A DNA stretch of 40,177 bases from Sphingobacteriia bacterium (GTDB taxonomy: Bacteria > Bacteroidota > Bacteroidia > NS11-12g > UBA9320), in NCBI GenBank assembly GCA_008080835.1, contig VMDK01000095.1, positions 1-40,177 of the forward strand, written 5' to 3'. Shown piece after piece: positions 1 to 9,162 of the stretch. How positions within the stretch are numbered: position 1 is the stretch's first letter; each line of letters begins with the position of its first letter. The position numbers and the translations under genes were made by a program. The notes beneath the pieces are model-generated. The model saw nothing but the letters and a program-made list of their open reading frames with translations. It did not search any database and had not been told where the DNA came from.

Positions 1-60
1 CTCTACATGACTTTTGCAGCCGTTGCAAGACATTCCGGAAACGTGATAGTTGTGCTTCAT
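1..60 (-). CDS. N-terminus of a heavy-metal-associated (HMA) domain protein, partial
   Basis: The first 20 codons of a minus-strand gene start at the ATG whose complement is at 58-60 and run off the left edge. The translation contains GMSCNGCKSHVE, the HMA motif G-M-x-C-x-x-C in which the two cysteines bind a soft metal, usually Cu(I). The motif begins at residue 9, where it sits in CopZ-type copper chaperones and in the first domain of copper P-type ATPases. The rest is outside the window, so the two cannot be told apart. The gene diverges from the lipoprotein at 390, and two perfect palindromes lie between them. No TAnnTTTG box was found upstream. Confidence 0.8.
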   Translation of the reverse strand, partial: MKHNYHVSGMSCNGCKSHVE

Positions 61-249
61 GTGGTTCTTGAATCAACGATCAAAGGAAGGCAAGGTTTGG
101 AATATTTGAGCAAATTCCCTCGACAGAATTCAGCGGGATCTGGCTATCCGCCCGAGAAGCCTTTTACTAAATGCACTCAATTCCAAACACTGTGTAGAAT
201 GTAGTCTTCACGCTCCGTCTGATTCCCTTTTGCGAAATGTGAACTTTCT

Positions 250-266
250 ACGAATTAGTAATTCGT
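250..266. promoter_or_regulatory. Perfect palindrome, candidate operator 1
   Basis: ACGAATTA G TAATTCGT is a perfect 8+1+8 inverted repeat. Its centre (258) is 22 bases from the centre of the next palindrome (280), about two helical turns. The place between divergent genes, one encoding a metal-binding protein, suits a repressor or activator site. The regulator is not identifiable here. Confidence 0.45.
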
Positions 267-272
267 TGATAA

Positions 273-287
273 TCTGTAATTTACAGA
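273..287. promoter_or_regulatory. Perfect palindrome, candidate operator 2
   Basis: TCTGTAA T TTACAGA is a perfect 7+1+7 inverted repeat, 6 bases after the first palindrome. Its sequence differs from its neighbour's, so the two may bind different proteins or tolerate different half-sites. It is not followed by a T-run, so it does not look like a terminator. Confidence 0.45.
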
Positions 288-389
288 CATATCTTATCTC
301 CTGATTTCACCATTCGCGACCCCTAGACATAGGCTGGATTGAACTTTGAACATCCCTGTATGAAAAGAAACCAACCAAATATGCAGGCT

Positions 390-752
390 ATGAAAAGAAC
401 AGTTACTCTCTTATTGATGGCACTATCCTTCGGATTCCTATTACAATCATGTGTCTATGAGGAGACCGTCGTGGTGGCTCCGGCTCAACCGGATGCAGAT
501 GTGTTTTACGACTTTTGGGCAGGTCCCCGCTTTTTGGAAATAGACGGTGAGATCTTCAACGATGGGAACACCTTCATCACATCCGTACAGCTGGAAGTGG
601 TCACTTACGATGACATGGGTTTTGTCATCACCAGGGACTTGATGATGGTCGATGTATTTCTGAATCCACGTGAAGTGACAGGATTCACGCTCGATCTGCC
701 GGTGCGCTACGTTTTCGATGTGGATGTTCGCGTCCGCGATATATGTATTTGA
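390..752 (+). CDS. Small predicted lipoprotein, unknown function
   Basis: A 120-residue protein. From the ATG at 390 it has a short basic start (MKR), a hydrophobic stretch and the lipobox LLQSC at residues 14-18, so the cysteine should be lipidated and the protein anchored in a membrane. The mature part is acidic and rich in beta-type residues (VVVAPAQPDADVFYDFW, then alternating V/T/F). It resembles small Ig-like lipoproteins, but I recognise no family. The open frame extends to a TTG at 339 and an ATG at 360; 390 gives the best signal peptide. A small inverted repeat (766-785) follows the stop. Confidence 0.75.
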   Translation: MKRTVTLLLMALSFGFLLQSCVYEETVVVAPAQPDADVFYDFWAGPRFLEIDGEIFNDGNTFITSVQLEVVTYDDMGFVITRDLMMVDVFLNPREVTGFTLDLPVRYVFDVDVRVRDICI

Positions 753-818
753 CAAGCGTCATACCTTCGCTCCAAACAAAGCGAAAGAACCTTTGTTACC
801 TGAGCATAACGCATTGAT

Positions 819-1187
819 ATGTTCAGTTGGAACAAGAAAAGTATGGCCACGCTCAATTGGAGTCACCTGGAATCGGAAGAGCAATTGCAGGCTGCGATCG
901 AAGAGTCGCACGACAGGCCGGTGGTCTTATTCAAGCATTCGACGCGCTGTAGCATCAGCTTCATGGCCTTGGATCGTATGAATGGTGAGTCGGCTCTGAA
1001 CGAAAAGGATGCCGGACTATACTACCTTGACCTCCTCAAGTTCAGGAATCTCAGTAACAAGATCGAAGAGTTGTTCGAGGTAAGGCATGAAAGTCCTCAA
1101 ATGATCGTGCTTCGTAACGGAGTCGTGGTGCATCACAGCTCTCACGGTGCTATCAGGCCGACAACAGTTTTAGACCTTGTAGCGTAA
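819..1187 (+). CDS. ytxJ: YtxJ-like monothiol bacilliredoxin
   Basis: 122 residues with a thioredoxin-like layout. The line FKHSTRCSISFMAL (38-51) matches the single-cysteine active site (T-R-C-x-I-S, Cys44) of the bacillithiol-system protein YtxJ. A cis-Pro-type turn follows at SPQMIVLRNG. Family members are cytosolic and are thought to remove bacillithiol from protein thiols; bacillithiol use is known in Bacteroidota. The start at 819 gives a normal-length N-terminus; an internal ATG (residue 9) is possible. The thioesterase gene follows after 41 bases with its own promoter-like box. The family call is firm; the biochemical role rests on family knowledge. Confidence 0.8.
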   Translation: MFSWNKKSMATLNWSHLESEEQLQAAIEESHDRPVVLFKHSTRCSISFMALDRMNGESALNEKDAGLYYLDLLKFRNLSNKIEELFEVRHESPQMIVLRNGVVVHHSSHGAIRPTTVLDLVA

Positions 1188-1205
1188 GTCTGGGGAATAG
1201 CGGTG

Positions 1206-1213
1206 TATCTTTG
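1206..1213 (+). promoter_or_regulatory. -7 promoter box TATCTTTG for the thioesterase gene
   Basis: Matches the Bacteroidota -7 consensus TAnnTTTG and ends 15 bases before the ATG at 1229. The nearest upstream TTG (1177-1179) is 26 bases away, rather far for a -33 element. Confidence 0.55.
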
Positions 1214-1228
1214 CCCGCAGAATAATAC

Positions 1229-1633
1229 ATGGATCTGGTAACTACACACGTATGTATGACCCGGGATATCGGGGTTCACGGAAATCTTTTCGGAGGTGTG
1301 ATGATGTCATGGGTGGACGAAGCAGCAGCGGCTCACGCCTGTCTGGTCTGCCATACCCCAAATATGGTCACGGTAAAAGTGAATGAGGTCATTTTCAAGA
1401 AGAAGGTACGTGTGGGATTTTTGATCAAGATCTACGCTGAAGTCGTCTCCATCGGGCGCTCTTCTATCACACTTGGTATCGAAGCGCGTAAGGGTAGTGT
1501 CTACAGCGGGGAAGAAGAAGTTGTTCTGTCTACGCTGGTCACCTTTGTGAGACTAGACGAGGCCGGTGACCCTACGCCGATCCCATCTCCGGTACTGGAG
1601 AAGTACAAGCATTTGAGTAAGTACAACAAGTAG
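1229..1633 (+). CDS. Acyl-CoA thioesterase, hot-dog fold (YciA/ACOT type)
   Basis: 134 residues forming one hot-dog domain. The signature HGNLFGGVMMSWVDEAAAAH (residues 17-36) carries the conserved Asn/Gly-rich turn and the Asp of the central helix that activates water to hydrolyse acyl-CoA thioesters. It is followed by the strands VTVKVNEVIFKKKVRVG and IKIYAEVVSIGRSS typical of YciA-like enzymes. The protein should be a cytosolic hexamer or dimer of hexamer type; chain-length preference cannot be read from sequence. The C-terminal tail ending KYKHLSKYNK is charged. gcvT follows after 83 bases with its own -7 box, so an operon is not needed. Confidence 0.85.
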   Translation: MDLVTTHVCMTRDIGVHGNLFGGVMMSWVDEAAAAHACLVCHTPNMVTVKVNEVIFKKKVRVGFLIKIYAEVVSIGRSSITLGIEARKGSVYSGEEEVVLSTLVTFVRLDEAGDPTPIPSPVLEKYKHLSKYNK

Positions 1634-1688
1634 CCGTCGACGCAGACTTTCCGATACCGGAAACCTGACACCCGACACCCTTTTGTAC

Positions 1689-1696
1689 TATTTTTG
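1689..1696 (+). promoter_or_regulatory. -7 promoter box TATTTTTG for gcvT
   Basis: TAnnTTTG match ending 20 bases before the gcvT ATG. No TTG at the usual distance upstream. A small hairpin (TTTCCG-ATAC-CGGAAA, 1648-1663) lies between the thioesterase stop and this box. Confidence 0.5.
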
Positions 1697-1716
1697 TCGT
1701 CCTTAAAATTCAAGCT

Positions 1717-2820
1717 ATGAGCACAGACGCATTGAAATCCACGGCCCTCACAGATCTTCACATCGAATTGGGTGCGAAGATGGTTCCTTTCGCAGGCTAC
1801 AATATGCCTGTTCAATACACGAATCTTCGGGAAGAACATATGGCCGTTCGAGACTCCGTTGGGATGTTCGATGTGTCGCATATGGGTGAATTCTCTGTGA
1901 CTGGTCCGGATGCAGAAGCATTAGTAGAGTGGATCAGTTCCAATGACGTGAGCAAGCTCATCGACAAACAGGCCCAATACAGCTGTATGCCCAATGAGGA
2001 TGGCGGTATTGTGGATGACTTGATCATTTACAAATGGGACAGCAACGAGTTCTATCTCGTGGTAAATGCATCCAATATTGAAAAAGACTGGAACTGGATC
2101 CAGGCTCAGAAAGATGCGAAAGACTTTGATTGCGAACTCAGCAACATGTCTGAAGACCTTTCGCTTTTAGCGATCCAGGGGCCGAATGCGACCAAAGTCG
2201 TTCAAAAACTCACCGAGGTCAACCTCGATGCCATCGAATTCTATCATTTCGATGCAGGTGCTGTGGCAGGAGTCGAAGATGTGATCATCTCCGCCACCGG
2301 ATATACCGGTTCAGGTGGATTCGAACTCTATGTTTGGAACAAGGATGTTCGCAAAGTCTGGGACGCCGTGATGGAAGCCGGAGCTGAGTTTGGGATCATC
2401 CCATGCGGATTGGGATGCCGCGACACCCTTCGACTCGAAAAAGGATACTGCCTGTACGGAAACGACATCAACGCCACCACTTCTCCTATAGAGGCGGGAT
2501 TGGGTTGGATCACCAAATTCAACAACCCATTCGTGAATTGGGAATATCACCAGGCGATCAAAGAGAACAAACCTGCTCGCCGTTTGGTGGGATTTGACAT
2601 GCTCGATCGAGGAATACCTCGCCAGCATTATATCATCCGTAATGCCGACGACACGATCATTGGTGAAGTAACAAGCGGAACACAGTCACCTTCTCTAGGC
2701 AAAGCGATCGGAATGGGATATGTAGAAAGTGCCTATGCAAAAGCGGGAACGGAGATCTACATCGAGATCCGAAACAAACGCTTGAAAGCAGAGGTCGTAA
2801 AAATGCCATTTTTGAAGTAG
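1717..2820 (+). CDS. gcvT: Glycine cleavage system aminomethyltransferase (T protein)
   Basis: 367 residues, the normal family length. GcvT takes the aminomethyl group from the lipoylated H protein and transfers the C1 unit to tetrahydrofolate, releasing ammonia, in the cytosol. Visible marks are [16 protein letters not shown] (residues 19-34), [28 protein letters not shown] and [18 protein letters not shown]. The Asp of the folate site lies in the expected MGEF-NDV region. The C-terminal beta-barrel ends VVKMPFLK. gcvP and gcvH are not adjacent, which is usual in Bacteroidota. Its neighbours are unrelated housekeeping genes. Confidence 0.95.
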   Translation: MSTDALKSTALTDLHIELGAKMVPFAGYNMPVQYTNLREEHMAVRDSVGMFDVSHMGEFSVTGPDAEALVEWISSNDVSKLIDKQAQYSCMPNEDGGIVDDLIIYKWDSNEFYLVVNASNIEKDWNWIQAQKDAKDFDCELSNMSEDLSLLAIQGPNATKVVQKLTEVNLDAIEFYHFDAGAVAGVEDVIISATGYTGSGGFELYVWNKDVRKVWDAVMEAGAEFGIIPCGLGCRDTLRLEKGYCLYGNDINATTSPIEAGLGWITKFNNPFVNWEYHQAIKENKPARRLVGFDMLDRGIPRQHYIIRNADDTIIGEVTSGTQSPSLGKAIGMGYVESAYAKAGTEIYIEIRNKRLKAEVVKMPFLK

Positions 2821-2842
2821 ACAGGTAACCATCACTTCTACT

Positions 2843-2887
2843 ACTGTCGCGGTCCTGAAGGTATTCGGGATGTAATCCGCGACAGTG
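2843..2887. repeat. Inverted repeat downstream of gcvT
   Basis: Perfect 10-bp arms ACTGTCGCGG (2843-2852) and CCGCGACAGT (2878-2887) around a 25-base loop. The arm ACTGTCGCGG recurs at 28782-28791 and, reversed, at 6293-6302, so this belongs to a dispersed intergenic family. It could also act as a weak terminator for gcvT, but there is no T-run. Confidence 0.6.
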
Positions 2888-2977
2888 AAATGGGATGGTA
2901 AAAAGGAATAGTGGCCTTGAGTAGTGATTTTTCACACTATCTCTTAATACCTATCCCCTATCAACTCTAAGGTTGCG

Positions 2978-2985
2978 TATTTTTG
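2978..2985 (+). promoter_or_regulatory. -7 promoter box TATTTTTG for mfd
   Basis: TAnnTTTG match ending only 10 bases before the mfd ATG at 2996. If transcription starts a few bases after the box, as is usual, the mRNA leader is about 5 bases or less, too short for a normal ribosome binding site. Confidence 0.55.
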
Positions 2986-2995
2986 CGCCCCTTCC

Positions 2996-5900
2996 ATGAA
3001 TACCCGCGAGTTACTCCAGTTCTATACAGAGAAACAAAGCACTTCAGATCTGTTGCGAGAGCTACAATCGGAGCGGACCTATGTCCATTTGAAAGGAGGA
3101 GTAGGGTCATTCTACACACTTCTGGCGGCATTACTCTTTCAAGAATCAGAACAAAGCGTCTACTTCCTTGTACCCTACATCGAACAGGCCAGATATGCCC
3201 TTCAGGACCTGAAACACTTTCTGGGTAAAGAAGATGTATGGTTACTCCCTTCCTCTTTTTCCAAACCCTTCCACACTGGGATGGTCGATTCGAATCTGGT
3301 TCAGGAGCGTTCGGAGGTACTCATGCGCCTGCAACGGAGTGATGAGAAACACCTTCTCATTCTCACACCGGATTCGATCGCCGAAAAGGTGATTCAGGAA
3401 GAAAAGCTGCGCAAGAGCAGCTTCGAACTGCAGATCGGTGCAACACTCGACATCGAATTTCTATTAGAAATGCTACACGAGTTTGCATTCGAGCGCGAGG
3501 ATTTCGTATACGAGCCGGGGCAGTTCTCGTTGCGGGGAGGCATCATTGATATTTTCAGCTTTGCTCATGAGTATCCTTTTCGAATAGAGCTTGACGGAAG
3601 GGAGATCGAGTCGATCCGGTCATTCGATCCGGTCACCCAGCTTTCGGTAGAAGAAGTCAAATTCACTTCGATCGTTCCCAATATCCGCGAAGAATCTATC
3701 AGCGGAGAGAAAGTTCCTCTGTTCGATTATCTCGACAAGGATGGGATCTTTTTCAGTCCTGCATTGAAGCTGTTCCTTGAAACGCTGAAGGCAGGCCCGG
3801 AAGGGGAAGACCCGGACCCTGCTATGTTCGATGACACCATGGCATTGAAGAAACGCATCGCCTATCGCCGACTTATCGGTGGAGGCAGCAGTCCGTACAA
3901 GACACCGGATTTCAGCATCGAATACGGGATGCAGGCACAGCCTTCGTTCGGCAAACAATTCGATCTGCTCATTGGGCATTTCCAGGAACTTCAGGAAAAA
4001 GGAACGCAGATCCTCGTTTTATCAGAGACGAATAAACAGATCGAGAGACTGCAAACCATCTTCGATGACCTTGGCGCTCATGTTCGCTTCAGTCCGCTCT
4101 ACCACGGGATCGAAAGTGGGTTCCGCGACGAAGAGAACAAGCTTGCGGTCTATACAGAGCATCAAATATTCGGACGACACTACCAGTTCTCCGGTAAGCG
4201 GAAATTTTCCAAGAATCAGGCGCTCACGATCAAAGAATTGAGTCACCTCAAACAAGGTGACTACGTCGTGCACATAGACCATGGTGTTGGAACTTTCGAA
4301 GGCCTTCAAAAAATGGAAATGGGCGGTCGGATCCAGGAAGCGGTCCGACTCAAGTATAAGAACGGTGACCTTCTATATGTGAACATTGGTTCGCTGCACA
4401 AAGTGAGCCGATACACCGGGAAAGAAGGTTTTGAACCTCGCTTGAACAAACTCGGCAGTGACGCCTGGCAAAACCTGAAACGCAAGACCAAGAAAAAGGT
4501 CAAAGACATTGCGCGCGACTTGATCAAGTTGTATGCAAAACGAAAGGCAAAACCGGGTTTCAATTTCAGTCCGGACACCTACTTGCAAGTCGAGCTGGAG
4601 GCCAGCTTCCTATACGAGGACACACCTGATCAAAGCAAGGCCACAGACGACGTGAAAGCCGATATGGAATCACCTCATCCGATGGATAGACTCGTTTGTG
4701 GAGACGTAGGATTCGGGAAAACAGAAGTTGCGATCCGCGCAGCTTTCAAGGCAGTTTGCGACAGCAAACAAGTGGCGGTGCTTGTCCCAACCACGATCCT
4801 TGCGCAGCAGCACTACCATACATTCCGAAGCCGTTTGGAAGGATTCCCGGTAACGGTCGACTACATCAACCGATTCCGCACTACCAAGCAGCAGAACAGC
4901 ACCATAGCCAAGTTGAAAGAAGGCAAGGTCGACATCGTGATCGGTACGCACAAACTCCTGAACGAAAAGATACAGTTCAAGGATCTCGGACTGATGGTGA
5001 TCGATGAAGAGCAGAAGTTTGGGGTTTCGGCCAAAGAGAAACTGAAGAAACTCCGTGTGAATGTTGATTCACTTACTCTCACTGCAACTCCGATCCCAAG
5101 AACGCTTCATTTCAGTTTGATGGGAGCACGAGACCTGTCGATCATCAATACACCACCACCGAATCGTCAACCGATCCGCACGGAGTTGCACGTATTTGAC
5201 ACGGACATTCTGAAAACGGCGATCCGCCAGGAATTGAAGCGTGACGGTCAGATTTTCGTGGTTCATAATCGCGTGCGAGACATTTATGATCTGGCAGCTA
5301 CCATCGAGGATCTTTGTCCGGAAGCTCGAGTGGCCGTTGGACATGGTCAAATGAAAGGAGATGAACTGGAGAACGTCATGCTTCAGTTCATAGAGCACGA
5401 ATACGATGTGCTGGTGGCGACCACGATCATTGAAAGTGGTCTGGACATTCCAAATGCCAATACGATCATTATCAATAACGCGCATTACTTTGGATTGAGT
5501 GACCTTCACCAAATGCGCGGTCGGGTGGGAAGATCCAACCGAAAAGCATTCTGTCATTTGTTTTGTCCGCCTCTGTACTCCCTGACGGAGGATGCACGCA
5601 GAAGACTACAAGCAATAGAGGAATTCAGTGACCTGGGAAGTGGTTTCAACGTGGCCATGCGCGACCTCGATATCCGCGGAGCAGGAAACCTGTTGGGAAG
5701 TGAGCAAAGCGGCTTCATTTCCGAGATCGGTTTTGACATGTATCATAAGATCCTCGACGAGGCCATTCAGGAACTCCGCGAAGGTGAATTCAGTGACTTG
5801 TTTGACGAACAACCGGCCAAGCGCGAGTGCCAGGTGGACACCGATTTGGATGCACGTCTGCCGGACGACTATGTCCAGAACATATCGGAGCGATTGAGCT

Positions 5901-6271
5901 TGTATTCCACTTTGAGCAATATCAGAGATGAGAGTGGTTTGATCGAATTTGAGAAGGAACTTCAGGATCGGTTCGGACCTCTGCCGCTTATGGTCCGAGA
6001 ACTGGTCGACACCATGCGGATCAAGCATTTAGGTATTCAACTCGGCCTTCCAAGGATCAAGATCAAGAAGAGTCAGCTCCTCGCCTATTTCCCTCCCGAA
6101 AGCAACGAGAGCTACTACAAATCGGCTGAATTCGGAATGATCATCAGCAAGATCAATCAGCATCCCGACATCTTCAGTTTGAAGCAGAAAGAATCACAAC
6201 TCCTGTTGGTGATGCGAAATGCCGGCGTGACGCACAAGGTGATCGCCGAACGGCTTCGAATACTTGTATAA
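2996..6271 (+). CDS. mfd: Transcription-repair coupling factor Mfd
   Basis: 1091 residues. Mfd is a cytosolic translocase that pushes RNA polymerase off DNA lesions and recruits UvrA. Domains in order: a UvrB-like N-terminal module with SLRGGIIDIFSF (near residue 180), the RNA-polymerase-interacting CarD-type domain starting GDYVVHIDHGVGTFEGL (421), Walker A GDVGFGKT (569-576), the DEEQ helicase box (670), the motifs TATPIPRTLHFSLMGARD and QMRGRVGRSNRKAFCH, and a TRCF C-terminal domain. Slightly shorter than E. coli Mfd, as expected for this phylum. The ATG at 2996 is fixed by the promoter box just upstream. The next gene, metH, converges. Confidence 0.96.
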   Translation: MNTRELLQFYTEKQSTSDLLRELQSERTYVHLKGGVGSFYTLLAALLFQESEQSVYFLVPYIEQARYALQDLKHFLGKEDVWLLPSSFSKPFHTGMVDSNLVQERSEVLMRLQRSDEKHLLILTPDSIAEKVIQEEKLRKSSFELQIGATLDIEFLLEMLHEFAFEREDFVYEPGQFSLRGGIIDIFSFAHEYPFRIELDGREIESIRSFDPVTQLSVEEVKFTSIVPNIREESISGEKVPLFDYLDKDGIFFSPALKLFLETLKAGPEGEDPDPAMFDDTMALKKRIAYRRLIGGGSSPYKTPDFSIEYGMQAQPSFGKQFDLLIGHFQELQEKGTQILVLSETNKQIERLQTIFDDLGAHVRFSPLYHGIESGFRDEENKLAVYTEHQIFGRHYQFSGKRKFSKNQALTIKELSHLKQGDYVVHIDHGVGTFEGLQKMEMGGRIQEAVRLKYKNGDLLYVNIGSLHKVSRYTGKEGFEPRLNKLGSDAWQNLKRKTKKKVKDIARDLIKLYAKRKAKPGFNFSPDTYLQVELEASFLYEDTPDQSKATDDVKADMESPHPMDRLVCGDVGFGKTEVAIRAAFKAVCDSKQVAVLVPTTILAQQHYHTFRSRLEGFPVTVDYINRFRTTKQQNSTIAKLKEGKVDIVIGTHKLLNEKIQFKDLGLMVIDEEQKFGVSAKEKLKKLRVNVDSLTLTATPIPRTLHFSLMGARDLSIINTPPPNRQPIRTELHVFDTDILKTAIRQELKRDGQIFVVHNRVRDIYDLAATIEDLCPEARVAVGHGQMKGDELENVMLQFIEHEYDVLVATTIIESGLDIPNANTIIINNAHYFGLSDLHQMRGRVGRSNRKAFCHLFCPPLYSLTEDARRRLQAIEEFSDLGSGFNVAMRDLDIRGAGNLLGSEQSGFISEIGFDMYHKILDEAIQELREGEFSDLFDEQPAKRECQVDTDLDARLPDDYVQNISERLSLYSTLSNIRDESGLIEFEKELQDRFGPLPLMVRELVDTMRIKHLGIQLGLPRIKIKKSQLLAYFPPESNESYYKSAEFGMIISKINQHPDIFSLKQKESQLLLVMRNAGVTHKVIAERLRILV

Positions 6272-6275
6272 GTAT

Positions 6276-6301
6276 CAGTCACGGGTAAATACCCGCGACA
6301 G
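6276..6301. repeat. Imperfect 12+2+12 palindrome, dispersed repeat copy
   Basis: Arms CAGTCACGGGTA and TACCCGCGACAG around AA, with two mismatches. The reverse complement of this element recurs at 28783-28809 with a 3-base loop. It lies just after the mfd stop, between convergent genes, and may help end transcription, but no T-run follows. Right after it (6321-6334) is GACTACGGACAGTG, the right half of the hairpin repeat at 33205-33250. Confidence 0.7.
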
Positions 6302-6360
6302 TATGTGAGTGCTCTCTCAAGACTACGGACAGTGTTTATTTGATTGCTTCGTGTCTATTT

Positions 6361-6387
6361 CTTTGTGTCCTCCGTCTCTCCGTGGTT
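6361..6387 (-). repeat. CCACGGAG-type short periodic repeat
   Basis: Read on the minus strand this is CCACGGAGAGACGGAGGAC then ACAAAG, a run of roughly 9-base units related to CACGGAG. It lies 41 bases beyond the metH stop, in metH orientation. Related runs lie at 31825-31850 and 33106-33131, each just 3' of a gene on the sense strand. Confidence 0.65.
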
Positions 6388-6427
6388 CATTCCTCTTTGA
6401 CACAGAATAGAAAATTTATGAGGTCCT

Positions 6428-9091
6428 TTAAACGATGTAAGGTGCGAGCCACTTGGCCGCCTCGCTTTCAGAAATTCCTTTGCGCTTTGCGTAAGCCTTT
6501 ACTTGAGTGGAATCGATCTTCCCTACTCCGAAATAACGCGCTTCAGGATGTGCAAAATAGTATCCTGAGACACTTGCCGCCGGGTACATCGCACAACTTT
6601 CTGTAAGCTTCATACTTATCCTGTTCTCGACGTCTAGAATGTCCCAGATCGTAAGCTTCTCGCTATGGTCAGGGCACGCTGGATAGCCGGGTGCCGGACG
6701 GATGCCACGATATTCCTCACGGATCAGTGATTCGTTGTCGAGTGCTTCTTCGCTCGCGTATCCCCAATGCTTGATGCGCACCTCTCGGTGCAAATACTCG
6801 GCGAAAGCTTCGGCGAGTCGGTCTGCCAAAGCTTTCAACATGATCGAATTATAGTCGTCGTGATGTGCCTCGAATTCTCTGAGATGATCTTCGATCCCGA
6901 TTCCAGCAGTCACTGCAAACAACCCTATATGATCAACCGTACCGCTTTCTTTGGAAGCTATGTAGTCGGCCAATGAGTAATTTGGAACATTTGGTTTAGG
7001 ATCCTTCTGCTGTCGCAAGAAGTAGAGTGTCTCTTCTCCCTGGTCAGTCTTCACGATCACATCCCCGTCCTGTTCGTTAGCCGGAAACAGACCAAAGATC
7101 GCCTTGGCACGTAGCCATTTCTCGCTGATGATGCGATCCAGCATTTCTTTGGCATCCTCAAACAACTTTCTCGCCTCCGTTCCTTGCTCCTCATCTTCGA
7201 GTATGTTCGGGTATTTACCCTTCAGTTGCCAGGTTCTGAAAAATGGCGTCCAGTCGATATAATCACGCAACGTAGAAAGGTCCATATCACTGATCTCATG
7301 AATCCCCGGTTCAGCAGGTGCAGGAGCGGAGGCAACACTGCGATCTTCAATAGCCTTGTGCTCTACCACAGATTCGTATGGTGCCAGTTTCTTTTGGCTG
7401 TTCCTTTCCGCATATGACCTGGCCATTTCTACATATTCGGTCTGAATGATATCGGCATATGCTCCGCGATGCTCCTCTGAGATCAGTTTACCGGCCACGG
7501 TCACACTTCTGGATGCATCCAGGACGTGAACCACCGGATTCTCGTATTGGGGGTTGATCTTTACTGCGGTGTGCATCTTACTCGTGGTAGCTCCACCTAT
7601 GAGCAGAGGCACCTTAAAGTCAAGACGCTGCATTTCCGCCGCCACATGGACCATTTCATCCAAGCTCGGAGTGATCAGTCCGCTTAGACCGATGATGTCC
7701 ACTTGTTCCTCCTTGGCCACTTGAAGGATCTTTTCGGCAGGAACCATCACACCGAGGTCGATGATCTGATAATTGTTACAACCCAGAACGACTCCTACGA
7801 TGTTCTTCCCGATGTCGTGTACGTCACCTTTAACCGTTGCGAGGAGTACCTTTCCTTTAGCACTCCCTGCCTTCTTCTCCGCTTCGAGATAGGGCGTCAG
7901 GTAGGCCACGGATTTTTTCATTACACGGGCGCTTTTCACCACCTGAGGGAGGAACATCTTTCCGGAACCGAACAGATCCCCAACGATATTCATACCGTCC
8001 ATTAACGGGCCTTCGATCACCAGTAGTGGTTGTCCAAGCTTTTGTCGTGCTTCCTCGGTATCTGATTCGATGAACTTCGTGATCCCTTTTACGAGAGAAT
8101 ACTCCAAGCGTTTCTCTACCGTCCATGATCTCCACTCCTCGATCACCTCTGCCTTTTCGGTTTTGGTATTGTGCTTCTCAGCGTATTCGATCAGTTCGTC
8201 GGTTGCTTCTTCCCTTTTGTTGAGTACTACGTCCTCCACCAATTTGAGCAGATCCTTCGGGATGTCGTCATAAACGGTGATCATACCGGGATTCACGATC
8301 CCCATGTCCATTCCGGCCTTGATGGCATGATAAAGGAATACTGAGTGCATGGCCTCACGCACGGTATTATTGCCTCGGAACGAAAAGGATAGGTTGCTCA
8401 CTCCACCGCTCACACTAGCACCCGGGAGATTCTCTTTTATCCATTTGGTCGCCTGGATAAAATCGACCGCATAGTTTCGGTGTTCTTCGATCCCGGTAGC
8501 AATGGCCAGAATATTCGGATCGAATATGATGTCGGACGCAGGGAACCCGGCCTTTTCGGTAAGTAATTTATAGGATCGCTCACAGATCTCTATGCGTCGC
8601 TCGTATGTGTCGGCCTGACCTGTTTCATCGAACGCCATGACCACCACTGCAGCGCCATACATTCGAATACGTCGGGCCCGTTCGAGGAAAGCCTCTTCTC
8701 CATCTTTCAGACTAATGGAATTCACGATGCCTTTACCTTGAATACATTGCAGACCTTTTTCGATGATCTCCCACTTGGATGAATCGATCATCACCGGGAC
8801 CCGACTGATATCGGGTTCAGAGGCAATGAGGTTAAGGAATTTCTCCATGGCAGCAATACCATCGAGCATCCCTTCGTCCATATTCACATCGATGATCTGA
8901 GCTCCGTTCTCCACTTGATCACGAGCCACATCCAATGCTTCTTCGTAATTGTCGTTAAGGATCAGACGGGCAAATCGTTTGGACCCCGTCACATTCGTTC
9001 TTTCACCGATATTGATGAAGTTCTTATCGGAGCTGGCATTGAACGCTTCCAGTCCGCTAAGTCGTAAATTTTCCGATCGGTTCGAATTCAT
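6428..9091 (-). CDS. metH: Cobalamin-dependent methionine synthase, folate/B12/activation modules only
   Basis: 887 residues against about 1220 for full MetH. It starts directly at the methyltetrahydrofolate-binding domain ([14 protein letters not shown], 27-40), then the B12 cap, the B12-binding domain with [16 protein letters not shown] (cobalt ligand His425 in DVHDIGK), and the SAM-binding reactivation domain near the C-terminus ([20 protein letters not shown]). The N-terminal homocysteine-binding zinc domain is absent, and the promoter box at 9147-9154 rules out a longer start. Many Bacteroidota encode that domain as a separate gene; none is in this window. Cytosolic; with its partner it should methylate homocysteine to methionine. 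Confidence 0.93.
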   Translation of the reverse strand: MNSNRSENLRLSGLEAFNASSDKNFINIGERTNVTGSKRFARLILNDNYEEALDVARDQVENGAQIIDVNMDEGMLDGIAAMEKFLNLIASEPDISRVPVMIDSSKWEIIEKGLQCIQGKGIVNSISLKDGEEAFLERARRIRMYGAAVVVMAFDETGQADTYERRIEICERSYKLLTEKAGFPASDIIFDPNILAIATGIEEHRNYAVDFIQATKWIKENLPGASVSGGVSNLSFSFRGNNTVREAMHSVFLYHAIKAGMDMGIVNPGMITVYDDIPKDLLKLVEDVVLNKREEATDELIEYAEKHNTKTEKAEVIEEWRSWTVEKRLEYSLVKGITKFIESDTEEARQKLGQPLLVIEGPLMDGMNIVGDLFGSGKMFLPQVVKSARVMKKSVAYLTPYLEAEKKAGSAKGKVLLATVKGDVHDIGKNIVGVVLGCNNYQIIDLGVMVPAEKILQVAKEEQVDIIGLSGLITPSLDEMVHVAAEMQRLDFKVPLLIGGATTSKMHTAVKINPQYENPVVHVLDASRSVTVAGKLISEEHRGAYADIIQTEYVEMARSYAERNSQKKLAPYESVVEHKAIEDRSVASAPAPAEPGIHEISDMDLSTLRDYIDWTPFFRTWQLKGKYPNILEDEEQGTEARKLFEDAKEMLDRIISEKWLRAKAIFGLFPANEQDGDVIVKTDQGEETLYFLRQQKDPKPNVPNYSLADYIASKESGTVDHIGLFAVTAGIGIEDHLREFEAHHDDYNSIMLKALADRLAEAFAEYLHREVRIKHWGYASEEALDNESLIREEYRGIRPAPGYPACPDHSEKLTIWDILDVENRISMKLTESCAMYPAASVSGYYFAHPEARYFGVGKIDSTQVKAYAKRKGISESEAAKWLAPYIV

Positions 9092-9146
9092 GGTTTGGGT
9101 TCGGTTGTCCTTCAGTCCGGCTTCATTGCCTTCCGAGAAAGTGGTG

Positions 9147-9154
9147 CAAATATA
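9147..9154 (-). promoter_or_regulatory. -7 promoter box TATATTTG for metH
   Basis: Minus-strand TAnnTTTG match, 55 bases upstream of the metH ATG and 8 bases past the stop of the glycosyltransferase gene. It indicates that metH is transcribed on its own. Confidence 0.55.
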
Positions 9155-9162
9155 AAAGAGGC

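Larger units (their letters stand above)
61..389. other. Divergent intergenic region, no gene recognised
   Basis: About 330 bases separate the HMA gene (leftward) from the lipoprotein gene (rightward). A 65-codon plus-strand frame at 7-204 crosses the HMA start and has no recognisable protein features, so I do not call it. The visible structure is two close palindromes at 250-266 and 273-287. A weak match to the -7 box (GAACTTTG, 341-348) precedes the lipoprotein start. Confidence 0.6.

Noticed and set aside
7-204. 65-codon plus-strand open frame at the left edge
   Set aside because: It overlaps the minus-strand HMA start, has no recognisable family and no promoter box.
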